From UBA1672 sp050633325 (lineage in GTDB: Bacteria > Pseudomonadota > Alphaproteobacteria > Micavibrionales > Micavibrionaceae), in assembly GCA_050633325.1 (NCBI GenBank), contig JBOEGH010000002.1, forward strand, positions 62,001 through 126,000: a DNA stretch of 64,000 nt, given 5' to 3'. Shown piece by piece: positions 37,310 through 46,106 of this stretch (position 1 is its first letter; the number at the start of each line of letters is the position of its first letter). The notes below the pieces were generated by a model. The model did no database searches. It saw only the letters and a program-made list of their open reading frames with translations, and was not told the DNA's origin. The translations under genes were made by a program, and so were the position numbers.

Positions 37310-37507
37310 ATGAGTGATGCTTTGCAAGGTCGTGAAATTATAGTGGAGTTCCACCCTGTGGGAAATGTGGTTAAGGTTTCCGCTATGGATACCAGATCTT
37401 TAACGGAAATTTCGATCCAAGGGCCGGCCAATGGTCAGGAAAATATCTTAAAACGTAATGCTTTAAGGCGTCTTGAGTATGTTTTGAAAAAGAAAGGATT
37501 GATTTAG
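37310..37507 (+). CDS. Small conserved protein, DUF6898-like
   Basis: This 65-residue protein reads MSDALQGREIIVEFHPVGNV, then VKVSAMDTRSLTEISIQGP and LKRNALRRLEYVLKKKGLI. From memory it resembles the small DUF6898 family of alphaproteobacteria, with a beta-rich body and a C-terminal helix. ATG 37310 is chosen because GGAG lies 8 bases upstream; the frame is open a little further 5'. It precedes rpiB and glyA on the same strand. Its function is unknown. Confidence 0.65.
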   Translation: MSDALQGREIIVEFHPVGNVVKVSAMDTRSLTEISIQGPANGQENILKRNALRRLEYVLKKKGLI

Positions 37508-37573
37508 GCGCAGGGCAACTATATATTAATTTTCTTTATAAAATTAGTATGCATCGCGCATAAAGGATTCTAA

Positions 37574-37996
37574 ATGGAAAAGCTTGCAATAGCTTGTGAC
37601 CACGGTGGTTATGCTTTGAAAGAAGCCGTTAAAGAACGATTTTCCGGTAAGGTCGAATTTATTGACCTTGGCACAAACTCCAATGATTCTGTTGATTATC
37701 CCGAATACGGGCAGGCCTTGGCTAAATCTATCATTAATGGTGATGTGACACGTGGAATACTGATCTGTGGTACAGGCATTGGCATATCTATTGCGGCCAA
37801 TCGTTTTTCTGAAATCAGGGCTGCTTTATGTACTGATGTGACAATGGCAAAACTTACGCGGGCGCATAATGATGCAAATGTTCTTGCTCTTGGTGCAAGA
37901 ATTGTGGGTGAAGAAGTGGCGTTTGATATCGTGGATGCATTTTTAACAACGGAATTTGAAGGCGGTCGTCATTTGAACCGCATTAAGAAATTATAA
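37574..37996 (+). CDS. rpiB: Ribose 5-phosphate isomerase B
   Basis: This 140-residue enzyme interconverts ribose 5-phosphate and ribulose 5-phosphate. ACDHGGYALKEAV and ICGTGIGISIAANR contain the substrate phosphate site and the catalytic Cys/Thr region. RAHNDANVLALGAR is the closing signature. rpiB next to glyA and upstream of nrdR and the rib genes is a frequent alphaproteobacterial order. Confidence 0.95.
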   Translation: MEKLAIACDHGGYALKEAVKERFSGKVEFIDLGTNSNDSVDYPEYGQALAKSIINGDVTRGILICGTGIGISIAANRFSEIRAALCTDVTMAKLTRAHNDANVLALGARIVGEEVAFDIVDAFLTTEFEGGRHLNRIKKL

Positions 37997-38049
37997 GTAA
38001 ACAAGTTTAAGTAACAAATTGATTTTCAAAATAGAAGGATATGAAAATA

Positions 38050-39360
38050 ATGGGTAACGCAGCAGAAAATTTAGATACAAATGATAACGGATTCTTCACA
38101 GAAGAATTGAAAAGCGCAGATACAGATGTGTTTAACGCAATTCAAGGTGAGTTAAAGCGCCAACAAGAAGGTATTGAGCTTATCGCCTCTGAAAATATAG
38201 TTTCTAAAGCAGTTTTAGAAGCGCAAGGATCTGTATTCACAAATAAATATGCAGAAGGTTACCCGGGTCGTCGTTATTACGGTGGTTGTGAGTTTTCTGA
38301 TGTTGTTGAAAATATAGCTCGCGAACGTGCTAAAGAGCTTTTTGGTGCAAAATATGCGAATGTTCAACCAAACTCAGGTTCTCAGGCAAACCAAGGCGTT
38401 ATGATGGCTTTACTACAGCCTGGTGATACTATTTTGGGTATGAGCTTGGCCGCTGGTGGTCACTTGACGCATGGTGCTGCGCCTAACCAATCTGGTAAAT
38501 GGTTTAATGCGATACAGTATGGTGTTCGTGAGAGTGACTCTTTGTTGGATTATGAAGAAGTTGAAAGACTAGCAAAAGAACATAAACCAAAAATGATTGT
38601 TGCGGGTGCATCTGCTTACCCTCGTCAGATAGACTTTAAACGTTTCCGTGAGATTGCAGACAGTGTGGGTGCATATTTGTTTGTTGATATGGCGCATTAT
38701 GCGGGCTTAATTGCGGCGGGTACTTATCCTTCACCTGTTCCGCATGCGCATGTTACAACAACAACAACGCATAAGACTTTACGTGGTCCACGAGGTGGAA
38801 TGATTTTAACTAATGATTTGGATATATTCAAAAAGTTAAACTCTGCTATTTTCCCGGGTATACAAGGTGGTCCATTAATGCATGTTATTGCTGCTAAAGC
38901 AGTATCTTATGGTGAAGCTCTTCAACCAGAATTCAAAGAATACGGTAAGGCCGTTATTGATAATGCTCGCTCTTTAGCATCTGCATTGAAAGATGGTGGT
39001 TGTGACATCGTTTCAGGTGGCACAGACTCGCATATCGTTTTGGTTGATCTGCGTCCAAAGGGCTTAACAGGTAAAGATACAGAAGAAGCATTAGAGCGTG
39101 CAGGTATGACTTGTAACAAAAATGCTGTTCCGTTTGATCCTGCTCCGCCAATGGTTACATCTGGTGTTCGTCTTGGTACTCCTGCTGCGACTAGTCGCGG
39201 TTTCGGTGTTGAAGAGTTTAAATTAGTTGGTGAATATGCAACTGAAGTTTTGGATGGCTTGGTTGCGAATGGCGCAGAAGGTAATGCATCAGTTGAGCAG
39301 GCTGTTAAGGCGAAGGTTGACGCATTATGTAAGAGTTTCCCAATCTACCCTAACGAATAA
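38050..39360 (+). CDS. glyA: Serine hydroxymethyltransferase
   Basis: This 436-residue PLP enzyme makes glycine and 5,10-methylene-THF from serine. IELIASENIVSKAVLEAQGS, YPGRRYYGGCE and TTTHKTLRGPRGGMIL (PLP-binding Lys) are intact. ATG 38050 is preferred because AAGGA lies 10 bases upstream, whereas ATG 38041 sits directly against that site. It is separated from rpiB by 53 bases and from nrdR by 21. Confidence 0.96.
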   Translation: MGNAAENLDTNDNGFFTEELKSADTDVFNAIQGELKRQQEGIELIASENIVSKAVLEAQGSVFTNKYAEGYPGRRYYGGCEFSDVVENIARERAKELFGAKYANVQPNSGSQANQGVMMALLQPGDTILGMSLAAGGHLTHGAAPNQSGKWFNAIQYGVRESDSLLDYEEVERLAKEHKPKMIVAGASAYPRQIDFKRFREIADSVGAYLFVDMAHYAGLIAAGTYPSPVPHAHVTTTTTHKTLRGPRGGMILTNDLDIFKKLNSAIFPGIQGGPLMHVIAAKAVSYGEALQPEFKEYGKAVIDNARSLASALKDGGCDIVSGGTDSHIVLVDLRPKGLTGKDTEEALERAGMTCNKNAVPFDPAPPMVTSGVRLGTPAATSRGFGVEEFKLVGEYATEVLDGLVANGAEGNASVEQAVKAKVDALCKSFPIYPNE

Positions 39361-39381
39361 TAAAACCTGTGAAGGGGTTGT

Positions 39382-39843
39382 ATGCGCTGTCCATTTTGTG
39401 GGAATGAGGAAACTCAAGTAAAAGATTCGAGGCCGACGGAGGATAATTCAGCAATCCGTCGCCGTCGATCGTGCCCGGTTTGTGAGGAGCGCTTCACAAC
39501 TTTCGAACGTGTTCAGCTTCGTGAGATGACTGTTCTAAAAGATGGTGGCAGAAAACAACCATTCACTCGTGATAAAATTATTAGATCAATGCAGGTTGCT
39601 TTGCGTAAGCGACCTGTAGACCTTGATGAAATAGAGGTAGAAGCAAATAAGATTGTTCGTATCCTTGAATCTCAGGGAGAGCCTGAAATAATTTCTGATA
39701 AAATCGGCGCACTTGTAATGGAATCGTTAACGCGGTTGGATGCGGTTGGATATATTCGCTTTGCGTCTGTTTATAAGGATTTTCGTGATCCTGAAGATTT
39801 TAATGACTTCTTGAATAAAGTAAGCCACCTGAAAGATAAATAA
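39382..39843 (+). CDS. nrdR: Transcriptional repressor NrdR
   Basis: This 153-residue regulator of ribonucleotide reductase genes has an N-terminal zinc ribbon (C3, C6, C31, C34) with the basic DNA-contact stretch SAIRRRRSCPVC. An ATP-cone follows (REMTVLKDGGRKQPFTRDKII). It senses ATP/dATP and represses nrd operons. No nrd genes lie in the window. It is placed between glyA and ribD, as is usual for this group. Confidence 0.95.
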   Translation: MRCPFCGNEETQVKDSRPTEDNSAIRRRRSCPVCEERFTTFERVQLREMTVLKDGGRKQPFTRDKIIRSMQVALRKRPVDLDEIEVEANKIVRILESQGEPEIISDKIGALVMESLTRLDAVGYIRFASVYKDFRDPEDFNDFLNKVSHLKDK

Positions 39844-39859
39844 GGGAAAGGCCATTTTA

Positions 39860-40948
39860 ATGGCTTCTGATGTTGACATTCACCATATGAAGTCTGCTTT
39901 GTCCTTGGCCAGTAGAGGTTTGGGGCGTGTTTGGCCTAACCCAAGTGTTGGATGTGTGATAGTACGAGATGGTTGTGTCGTTGCGCGCGCAAGAACCGCC
40001 GATGGTGGTCGTCCGCACGCGGAAACACAGGCTTTAGAACAGGCGGGGGCATACGCTAATGGAGCGACTTTATATGTTACATTGGAGCCGTGCACACATC
40101 ATGGTGAAACTGCGCCATGTGTTGATGCTATAATTAATGCAGGAATTGCACATGTTGTTATTGGCGCGAAAGACGTTGATCCGCGTGTTAGTGGTAAGTC
40201 TGTTGGGATATTGGAATCAGCGGGCATTAGGGTTACTCAAAATGTTATGCATGATGCTTGCCATGATATTAATTTGGGTTTTTTTAGTCGCATTACTGAA
40301 AAGCGCCCATTTGTTACGTTGAAAATGGCTTGTACTCTGGATGGTAAAATTGCTTGTGCGTCTGGGCAGAGCAAATGGATAACCGGTGATGTCGCACGCC
40401 TGCATACTCATCATGTAAGAAGCCGTCATGACGCCATATTGATAGGTAGCGGTACTGCTTTGGCAGATGATCCGTTACTTTCAACCCGTATAGGTGGAAT
40501 AGATCACAAATCTGTGCGCATTGTCTTAGGTGATAAATCAAAAATACGACCTGAAAGTAATTTGATATCAAGTGCAAAGGATATTCCTTTATGGGTTTTT
40601 GGTGATAAAGGCGATGAGTGTGATGCGATATTGTCTGATATGGGGGCTGTCGTAAATTCTTATGATCCATACGATCTGGTTTCAATTTTAGAAAATTTGG
40701 CGGGTAAAGGCATAACACGTATTTTGGTTGAGGGTGGTGCGCAAATTCATGCATCATTTATTAAGCAAGATCTATTTGATGAATTGCTTATATATCGTGC
40801 CCCTACTATGTTGGGTGGTGATGGGATTTCTATGATTGGTGATATGGGTGTTAATACACTTGAAAAACGCCATGATCTGGTAAAGCAGTATTCCCGAAAA
40901 TTAGGCTCTGACGTTTTGGAGTCGTATAAGAAGAAAGTGAATATATAA
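39860..40948 (+). CDS. ribD: Bifunctional riboflavin pathway deaminase/reductase
   Basis: This 362-residue protein has two domains. The N-terminal deaminase carries the zinc ligands in GRPHAETQAL and EPCTHHGETAPCVDAI. The C-terminal reductase carries RPFVTLKMACTLDGKIA, the NADPH and substrate segment ILIGSGTALADDPLL, and ILVEGGAQIHASFI. It performs steps two and three of riboflavin synthesis. The ribE start follows the stop immediately. Confidence 0.95.
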   Translation: MASDVDIHHMKSALSLASRGLGRVWPNPSVGCVIVRDGCVVARARTADGGRPHAETQALEQAGAYANGATLYVTLEPCTHHGETAPCVDAIINAGIAHVVIGAKDVDPRVSGKSVGILESAGIRVTQNVMHDACHDINLGFFSRITEKRPFVTLKMACTLDGKIACASGQSKWITGDVARLHTHHVRSRHDAILIGSGTALADDPLLSTRIGGIDHKSVRIVLGDKSKIRPESNLISSAKDIPLWVFGDKGDECDAILSDMGAVVNSYDPYDLVSILENLAGKGITRILVEGGAQIHASFIKQDLFDELLIYRAPTMLGGDGISMIGDMGVNTLEKRHDLVKQYSRKLGSDVLESYKKKVNI

Positions 40949-41548
40949 ATGTTTACAGGCCTTGTTCAAGAAATCGGTACAATTAGATCTGTTGATGAAA
41001 ATAATGGTGATCTGAGGTTAGAAATTGAAACGGTCATGGATCTGTTATCGGTTCCTATGGGGGCCTCAATTTGTTGTTCAGGTTGTTGCCTTACAGTCGT
41101 TGCAAAAGGAAAAAAATCTTTCTTTGTAGATGTTTCTAATGAAAGCTTAAATAAAACTGTGATAGGTGCATGGCAGGTCAAGACCCGAATTAACCTTGAG
41201 CCATCTCTTAAAGTGGGGGATGAGATGGGCGGACATTATGTTTCCGGTCATGTGGATTCTACGACTAAAATTACTGATATAGAAGAGGATGGCGGCTCTT
41301 ACCGCTTTACAATCTCTATACCGTCACATCTGGATGTTTTTATTGCGACGAAGGGGTCTGTAACTATTGACGGTATTTCCTTAACAGTTAATGAAGTTAA
41401 TGATACAAGCTTTAGTGTTAATATTATACCTCACACTATGGAAAACACGACATTAAGTGATCGCAATGTTGGTGATGAGGTTAATATAGAAGTTGATTTG
41501 CTCGCACGTTATGCGGTGAATATGTTGAATAAGAAGGGCATAAAATGA
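40949..41548 (+). CDS. ribE: Riboflavin synthase alpha chain
   Basis: This 199-residue protein has the two tandem lumazine-binding repeats: MFTGLVQEIGTI with GCCLTVV, and GGHYVSGHVD with SVTIDGISLTVN. It converts two molecules of 6,7-dimethyl-8-ribityllumazine to riboflavin. There is no gap after ribD, and it overlaps ribBX by four bases (ATGA), so the genes are tightly coupled. Confidence 0.95.
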   Translation: MFTGLVQEIGTIRSVDENNGDLRLEIETVMDLLSVPMGASICCSGCCLTVVAKGKKSFFVDVSNESLNKTVIGAWQVKTRINLEPSLKVGDEMGGHYVSGHVDSTTKITDIEEDGGSYRFTISIPSHLDVFIATKGSVTIDGISLTVNEVNDTSFSVNIIPHTMENTTLSDRNVGDEVNIEVDLLARYAVNMLNKKGIK

Positions 41549-42717
41549 ATAATAAGTCGGCAATATCAAAGCAAGATGTCCGTGATGCACGATTAGGTAC
41601 AGATGATCAGAACATACTATCTTCTATTGATGAGATTATAGAGGATATGAGAAACGGAAAGCCCGTAATTATAGTTGACGATGAAGATCGTGAGAACGAA
41701 GGTGATCTTGTTATTGCCGCACAGATGGCTACTCCTGAAAATATTAATTTTATGGCCAAAGATGGTCGTGGGCTGATCTGTCTTCCAATGGAAGAGAGTA
41801 TGGTTGATCGATTGGGGTTGCAGTTGATGGGTCGTGGTAATAACGCGCAACACCGTACCGCCTTCACCGTATCTATCGAAGCGAAGGAGGGGGTAACAAC
41901 CGGTATTTCCGCTGCAGATCGTGCAAAAACCATACAGACTGCTATTAATCCGCAAAATGGCCCCAACTCCGTTGCAACGCCTGGGCATGTGTTTCCCCTA
42001 ATGGCACGTGAAGGTGGTGTATTGGTTCGTGCCGGTCATACTGAGGCTGCAGTTGATTTGTCGAAAATGGCCGGTTTCAGTGGTGCAGGTGTTATTTGTG
42101 AAATAATGAACGATGATGGCACTATGGCACGTTTGGATGATCTTGTCGGCTTTGCCCAGCTTCACAACCTAAAGATAGGAACGATTGCAGACTTAATATC
42201 ATATCGCAGGCGTAACGAATTAATGGTAGAGCGTATTCATGAAGATGTTATTTCCAGTCAATATGGCGGTGACTTTAATTTATGTCTGTATTCCGCGCAA
42301 ATTGAATATGCGGAGCATATAGCATTGGTAAAGGGGGATATATCAAAAGATGATGAACCCGTTTTAGTGCGCATGCATGCAATGAATATTATTGGCGATG
42401 TGTTCGGCGCAAACGGTGATAATACTCTGCACAAGTCGATGGAAATTATAGAAAAGGAAGGGCGCGGAGTAATTGTTCTTCTCAGATCTCCCAATCCGAC
42501 CAGCCTGTCAGATCGACTTAAGAATAGGGATGAAAAAGCAGATGCGGAAAATAATGGTAAGCAAAATGAAAAAGTTTTGCGTGATTATGGTATAGGTGCG
42601 CAAATTTTGCTGGACTTGGGGGTAAAGAATATGGTTTTACTGTCCAACAGTCCTAAAAGTGTCGTTGGCCTAGACGGTTATGACTTGCACATACAAGGTC
42701 ACAGAGAAATTTCATAG
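41545..42717 (+). CDS. ribBX: 3,4-dihydroxy-2-butanone-4-phosphate synthase with degenerate GTP cyclohydrolase II domain (RibBX type)
   Basis: This 390-residue protein has a complete DHBP synthase domain (VDDEDRENEGDLVIAAQMA, EAKEGVTTGISAADRA, PGHVFPLMAREGGVLVRAGHTEA). A C-terminal half follows that is clearly GTP cyclohydrolase II-like (VFGANGD, EGRGVIVLLR, DYGIGAQILLDLGVKNM). The zinc-binding cysteines of true RibA are absent; the site reads VFGANGDNTLHKSM where RibA has GSLRCDCG. This matches the RibBX variant described in Proteobacteria, whose C-terminal half lacks cyclohydrolase activity. A separate ribA must exist elsewhere. Confidence 0.92.
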   Translation: MNNKSAISKQDVRDARLGTDDQNILSSIDEIIEDMRNGKPVIIVDDEDRENEGDLVIAAQMATPENINFMAKDGRGLICLPMEESMVDRLGLQLMGRGNNAQHRTAFTVSIEAKEGVTTGISAADRAKTIQTAINPQNGPNSVATPGHVFPLMAREGGVLVRAGHTEAAVDLSKMAGFSGAGVICEIMNDDGTMARLDDLVGFAQLHNLKIGTIADLISYRRRNELMVERIHEDVISSQYGGDFNLCLYSAQIEYAEHIALVKGDISKDDEPVLVRMHAMNIIGDVFGANGDNTLHKSMEIIEKEGRGVIVLLRSPNPTSLSDRLKNRDEKADAENNGKQNEKVLRDYGIGAQILLDLGVKNMVLLSNSPKSVVGLDGYDLHIQGHREIS

Positions 42718-42735
42718 AGCTAGAGAAGGCGAATT

Positions 42736-43182
42736 ATGTCACATATTATGATTGTTGTATCACCTTACTATGATGAGGTTTCTAAATATTTGTTAGCCGG
42801 CGCAAAAGACGCTTTAGCTAAGGCTAATGCTACTTATGAAGTTTTTGAAGTTGCGGGTGCATTTGAAATACCAATGGCAATAAAGCTGGGGCATTTACGA
42901 AAAGAAACGCGTGGCACAGATCATCCTAAATTTGATGGGTTTGTTGCATTGGGATGTGTTGTTCGTGGAGAAACCGCTCATTATGATATTGTTAGTAATG
43001 AAAGCGCACGTGGATTGATGCAATTATCTATGGATCATGATTTGCTGATCGGAAATGGTATATTGACTTGTGATACTCATGATCAAGCTGTAGTTCGTGC
43101 GGATCCTGAACAAAAAAATAAAGGGGCGGACGCAGTTTCTGCAGTCTTGTCTTTGTTAAAATTAAAGCGGGCATTGTATTAA
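42736..43182 (+). CDS. ribH: 6,7-dimethyl-8-ribityllumazine synthase
   Basis: This 148-residue subunit condenses the ribBX product with the ribD-derived pyrimidine. AGAFEIPMAI, ALGCVVRGETAHYDIVSNESARGL and GNGILTCDTHDQAVVRA are family signatures, with the catalytic His in TAHYD. It lies 18 bases after ribBX and two bases before nusB. Confidence 0.95.
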   Translation: MSHIMIVVSPYYDEVSKYLLAGAKDALAKANATYEVFEVAGAFEIPMAIKLGHLRKETRGTDHPKFDGFVALGCVVRGETAHYDIVSNESARGLMQLSMDHDLLIGNGILTCDTHDQAVVRADPEQKNKGADAVSAVLSLLKLKRALY

Positions 43183-43184
43183 TA

Positions 43185-43736
43185 ATGACAAAAATCAATA
43201 AAAAAGACGATCAAAAACTCGACAATAATAAAGAGCTTTCTGCACGCTTGTTAGCGGTTCAGGCTTATTATGAGGTTCTACATAATTCAAAGCCTTTGCG
43301 CGTTGTTATCAAAGAATCTTTGGAGCGCGGCCTGCAGTTAGAAGACAGTGATGATATGGCCCCACCTCAGGGCTCTTTGTTTAAAAGCATAATGACATCC
43401 TTGGATTTTAGGTTGGCGGATATAAGTGAAATACTTGATGCGCACATACATAAGAAAGAAGTTATTTCGCCTGTTGTTGATGAAAATATCTCAGAAGATG
43501 GTGATTCTGATGATGACGATGATAAGGAAATTACTCCACCGCCGGAAAAAGATATTGAACCGCTTTTAAAATCGATTCTTCTTTGCGGAGTTTGTGAATT
43601 ACTGGAGAGGCAAGATATTGATTCTCCGATCATAATAAATGATTACCTTAATGTTACTCATGCATTTTATGAGCAACAGCAGGTTAATTTCGTAAATGGT
43701 ATACTTGCTAAGGTTGCTTCTGTTGTGCGCGATTAG
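43185..43736 (+). CDS. nusB: Transcription antitermination factor NusB with acidic insertion
   Basis: This 183-residue protein has the helical NusB fold: ARLLAVQAYYEVLHN at the N-terminus, then LKSILLCGVCELLERQDIDSPIIINDYLNVTHAFYE and VNFVNGILAKVA. NusB binds boxA RNA with S10 in rRNA antitermination. An acidic loop of about 30 residues (ENISEDGDSDDDDDKEITPPPEKD) is inserted between the two helical halves, which makes the protein longer than typical NusB (about 140-160). The ribH-nusB order is widely conserved. Confidence 0.92.
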   Translation: MTKINKKDDQKLDNNKELSARLLAVQAYYEVLHNSKPLRVVIKESLERGLQLEDSDDMAPPQGSLFKSIMTSLDFRLADISEILDAHIHKKEVISPVVDENISEDGDSDDDDDKEITPPPEKDIEPLLKSILLCGVCELLERQDIDSPIIINDYLNVTHAFYEQQQVNFVNGILAKVASVVRD

Positions 43737-43836
43737 GCGTCGTAAATAAGTTTAAAATTTTATCTATAGCTAACGGCCTATTAATCATTTGTTGGTAGTA
43801 TGACTTTGTAATTCTTTATACAGGGGCAAAACTACT

Positions 43837-44253
43837 ATGAATTTATCAAAGTTAATATTTACGGTTTTGGCCGTGTTCTCTTTCATTGGGGCGACGCACG
43901 CTGCTTCGCCTAAGGAGGATAGCGAAGGCGGAAGCGTTGAATACGTAAAGCTTGATCCCTTGATTTTGCCTGTAATAGATCAAGATGGTGTTTATCAAGT
44001 ATTAAGCTTGGCAGTTGTTATTGAGGTCGAAGGGGTTTCTGATGCTGATAAAGTTAAGGCAAAGAAACCAAGGTTAAAAGATGCGTATATACAAGACATG
44101 TACGGCATCTTGAACGAGAATGCTGCGCTTAAAGGTGGAGTCATTCAGGTTAATATGATTAAGAATCGCTTGAACAGTATTACCGACAAAGTAATGGGTG
44201 ATAAAATAGACACAGAGGTTTTGTTGCAAGTTGTGCAACAGCGCCCAATCTAA
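43837..44253 (+). CDS. FliL-like secreted protein
   Basis: This 138-residue protein has a signal peptide (residues 1-22, ending THAAS). Its domain resembles the periplasmic part of flagellar FliL: VEYVKLDPLILPVID, VLSLAVVIEVEG, PRLKDAYIQDMYGIL and IKNRLNSITDKVMGDKIDTEVLLQVVQQRP. Classical FliL has an uncleaved transmembrane helix, while this one looks cleavable. FliL helps stators, and motA-motB are 9 kb away, but the link is inferred. It is two bases from the convergent bamE. Confidence 0.6.
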   Translation: MNLSKLIFTVLAVFSFIGATHAASPKEDSEGGSVEYVKLDPLILPVIDQDGVYQVLSLAVVIEVEGVSDADKVKAKKPRLKDAYIQDMYGILNENAALKGGVIQVNMIKNRLNSITDKVMGDKIDTEVLLQVVQQRPI

Positions 44254-44255
44254 TT

Positions 44256-44708
44256 TTATAAATCCGTAGCACTTGAGTTTGGTGTGTTAAACCTTCCCAT
44301 ATTCCCAAGTAATTGTTGTGTGAACGTTAATTCATTGCCATGTGTAGGTGTTTTTGATCTGGAATAAGGGATGTTGTTTCTTGCCATCTCTTCGTCTTGG
44401 ACGGTCTTCACAACACCTTCAGGTGTGAATGTTACAACTATTATGCGTTCATTAACCACTTCATCATCAAGTATGCCGTGCTTTTCCGTTTCTTGCCCTA
44501 TGTAGTACCAAATATCATTGTCAAATGTAGATTGCGTTGTTGGTGACCCAAATACACGCAATACGTCAGACATGGTGTGTTCACCTGCGACAATATCTTC
44601 AACTTGATAATCCTGTAACAAGTTGCCACGTTGCGCGGTAACTGGTGAGCAGGCAATGATGCTTGCTGTGGCTATGGAACAAAAAGCGATTTTTAAAATT
44701 TTTTGCAT
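44256..44708 (-). CDS. bamE: Outer membrane assembly lipoprotein BamE
   Basis: This 150-residue lipoprotein has a lipobox SIIAC (lipidated Cys20). Its SmpA/OmlA fold is seen in GEHTMSDVLRVFGSPTTQSTFDNDIWYYIGQ and VVTFTPEGVV. BamE stabilises the BAM complex that inserts beta-barrel proteins. It is divergent from the CBP3-like gene, as is typical of alphaproteobacteria. Confidence 0.88.
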   Translation of the reverse strand: MQKILKIAFCSIATASIIACSPVTAQRGNLLQDYQVEDIVAGEHTMSDVLRVFGSPTTQSTFDNDIWYYIGQETEKHGILDDEVVNERIIVVTFTPEGVVKTVQDEEMARNNIPYSRSKTPTHGNELTFTQQLLGNMGRFNTPNSSATDL

Positions 44709-44783
44709 GGCATTCTTTTGTAATAGTGGTATTTCTTTACGGACTGTAGAGATAATTTAATAAAAAACCTAGAGCAAAAATTA

Positions 44784-45392
44784 ATGTTAGGCATGTTATT
44801 CAAACAAAAATACAAAAACAAAAAACATTTCAAGAAAATTGCCACAAAATTGTATGCTTGCGCCCTTGAGAATACTCGTAAGGATGTTTTTTACAAGAAT
44901 TGCGGTGTTCCTGACAGTTTCGATGGCAGGTTTGATTTATTACTGCTGCATATATTTATAATTTTGCATCATATTATGGATCATGAAGAATATGAGGGAA
45001 TTTCTCAGGCTTTGTTCGATGTTATGTTTAAAGATATGGATCAAACCTTGCGTGAGATAGGTATTGGTGACGTTGGCGTGCCTAAGCATATGAAGCGCAT
45101 GATGAAGGCATTTAACGGTCGTATGTATAACTATCAGGTGGCTATATCACCAGATAGCGTAAAGATAGAAGAGGTGGAGGGGCTAAAGGTTACTAGTCTT
45201 GAGGAGGCTATTGCACGCAATCTATATGGTGGTAGGGATGTAGATCAGAATCATGTAAATGAAATGGTGGCTTTTGTTACTAATAATATAGAAAACCTTG
45301 AAACGTCTGTTGATGAAATCGCGGATGGGGGTATTAGTTACATTAATAAATTTTCTGATAATGAAGAAGAGGTAGAGAAGTATGTCGGGTAA
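44784..45392 (+). CDS. Ubiquinol-cytochrome c chaperone (CBP3/UQCC1) family protein
   Basis: This 202-residue protein has the CBP3 domain: LYACALENTRKDVFYKNCGVPDSFDGRFDLLLLHIFIILHH, FDVMFKDMDQTLREIGIGDVGVPKHMKRM and GRMYNYQVAI. The mitochondrial homologue helps assemble cytochrome b of complex III; a similar role in the bacterium is inferred. It overlaps the DUF177 gene by 11 bases. The arrangement bamE, CBP3, DUF177, rpmF, plsX is conserved in alphaproteobacteria. Confidence 0.88.
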   Translation: MLGMLFKQKYKNKKHFKKIATKLYACALENTRKDVFYKNCGVPDSFDGRFDLLLLHIFIILHHIMDHEEYEGISQALFDVMFKDMDQTLREIGIGDVGVPKHMKRMMKAFNGRMYNYQVAISPDSVKIEEVEGLKVTSLEEAIARNLYGGRDVDQNHVNEMVAFVTNNIENLETSVDEIADGGISYINKFSDNEEEVEKYVG

Positions 45393-45996
45393 TGGGTTTG
45401 AAATATCTGCAGATAATAAAGAGTGGTTACAAATTGTAGAATCAGATGATGTCGGTTCTTCTGTCATTAGGGTTAAATCTGTTCCACCGGTATCCTTTTA
45501 CCCTGTTCTTTGTCGTAGGCTAGGGCTTCATTCTATTGAAGAAGTGGAGGCTGACCTAACTTTGCAGCGTAATAATGTTAATAAAGTGATTCATGTTAAG
45601 GGTGAGATACGTGCCAATGTTCATCAAAAATGCGTGGTAACCGCAGAGCCAGTGCAGGAGAGCGTAACGGATGTTTTTGATGCATGGTTTAAAGATCCTA
45701 ATCAGGCTGTGTCATTTGAAAAAGCTAAGCGTGAGCGCATGAGTCGCAAAGAACAAGAAAAGCTTCCTATGATTGATGAGCATGATGATCCAGAAGAAAT
45801 AATTGATGGTAAAATTAATTTAAGCGATTTGATCGTACAGTATTTATCCTTGGCTCTTTCACCTTATCCACGTGTCGATGGTGCTGTTTATCAGGGCGAT
45901 GATTCCGGTTTGGGGGATGCTCCTGATGGAGTTTATGACAACCCTTTTGCCGCGTTGAAAGATTGGAAAAAAGGCGAAAGTAATAAGGATAAGTGA
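45382..45996 (+). CDS. DUF177 / YceD-like protein
   Basis: This 204-residue protein carries a central CxxxxEP motif (HQKCVVTAEPVQESV) and an acidic INLSDLIVQYLSLALSPYPR, the YceD/DUF177 pattern. Family members act in 23S rRNA maturation, and the gene almost always precedes rpmF. The motif and position agree, but the exact molecular role here is inferred. It ends 110 bases before rpmF. Confidence 0.88.
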   Translation: MSGNGFEISADNKEWLQIVESDDVGSSVIRVKSVPPVSFYPVLCRRLGLHSIEEVEADLTLQRNNVNKVIHVKGEIRANVHQKCVVTAEPVQESVTDVFDAWFKDPNQAVSFEKAKRERMSRKEQEKLPMIDEHDDPEEIIDGKINLSDLIVQYLSLALSPYPRVDGAVYQGDDSGLGDAPDGVYDNPFAALKDWKKGESNKDK

Positions 45997-46106
45997 TTAA
46001 ATATAAAAAAATCAGGGGCTGATCGTATAATTTCCTTGCTTTGATCCTGAATTTTAGGTATTACCCACATTCGTTTATTAAGAAAATTCATAAAGGGAAT
46101 CGGACC

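Noticed and set aside
41617..41988. Long antisense frames within ribBX
   Set aside because: They mirror the DHBP synthase coding frame, contain no recognisable domain and overlap a confident gene.
39361..43736. FMN riboswitch controlling the rib operon
   Set aside because: Only short gaps separate nrdR, ribD, ribE, ribBX, ribH and nusB, and no conserved RFN element is visible in them.
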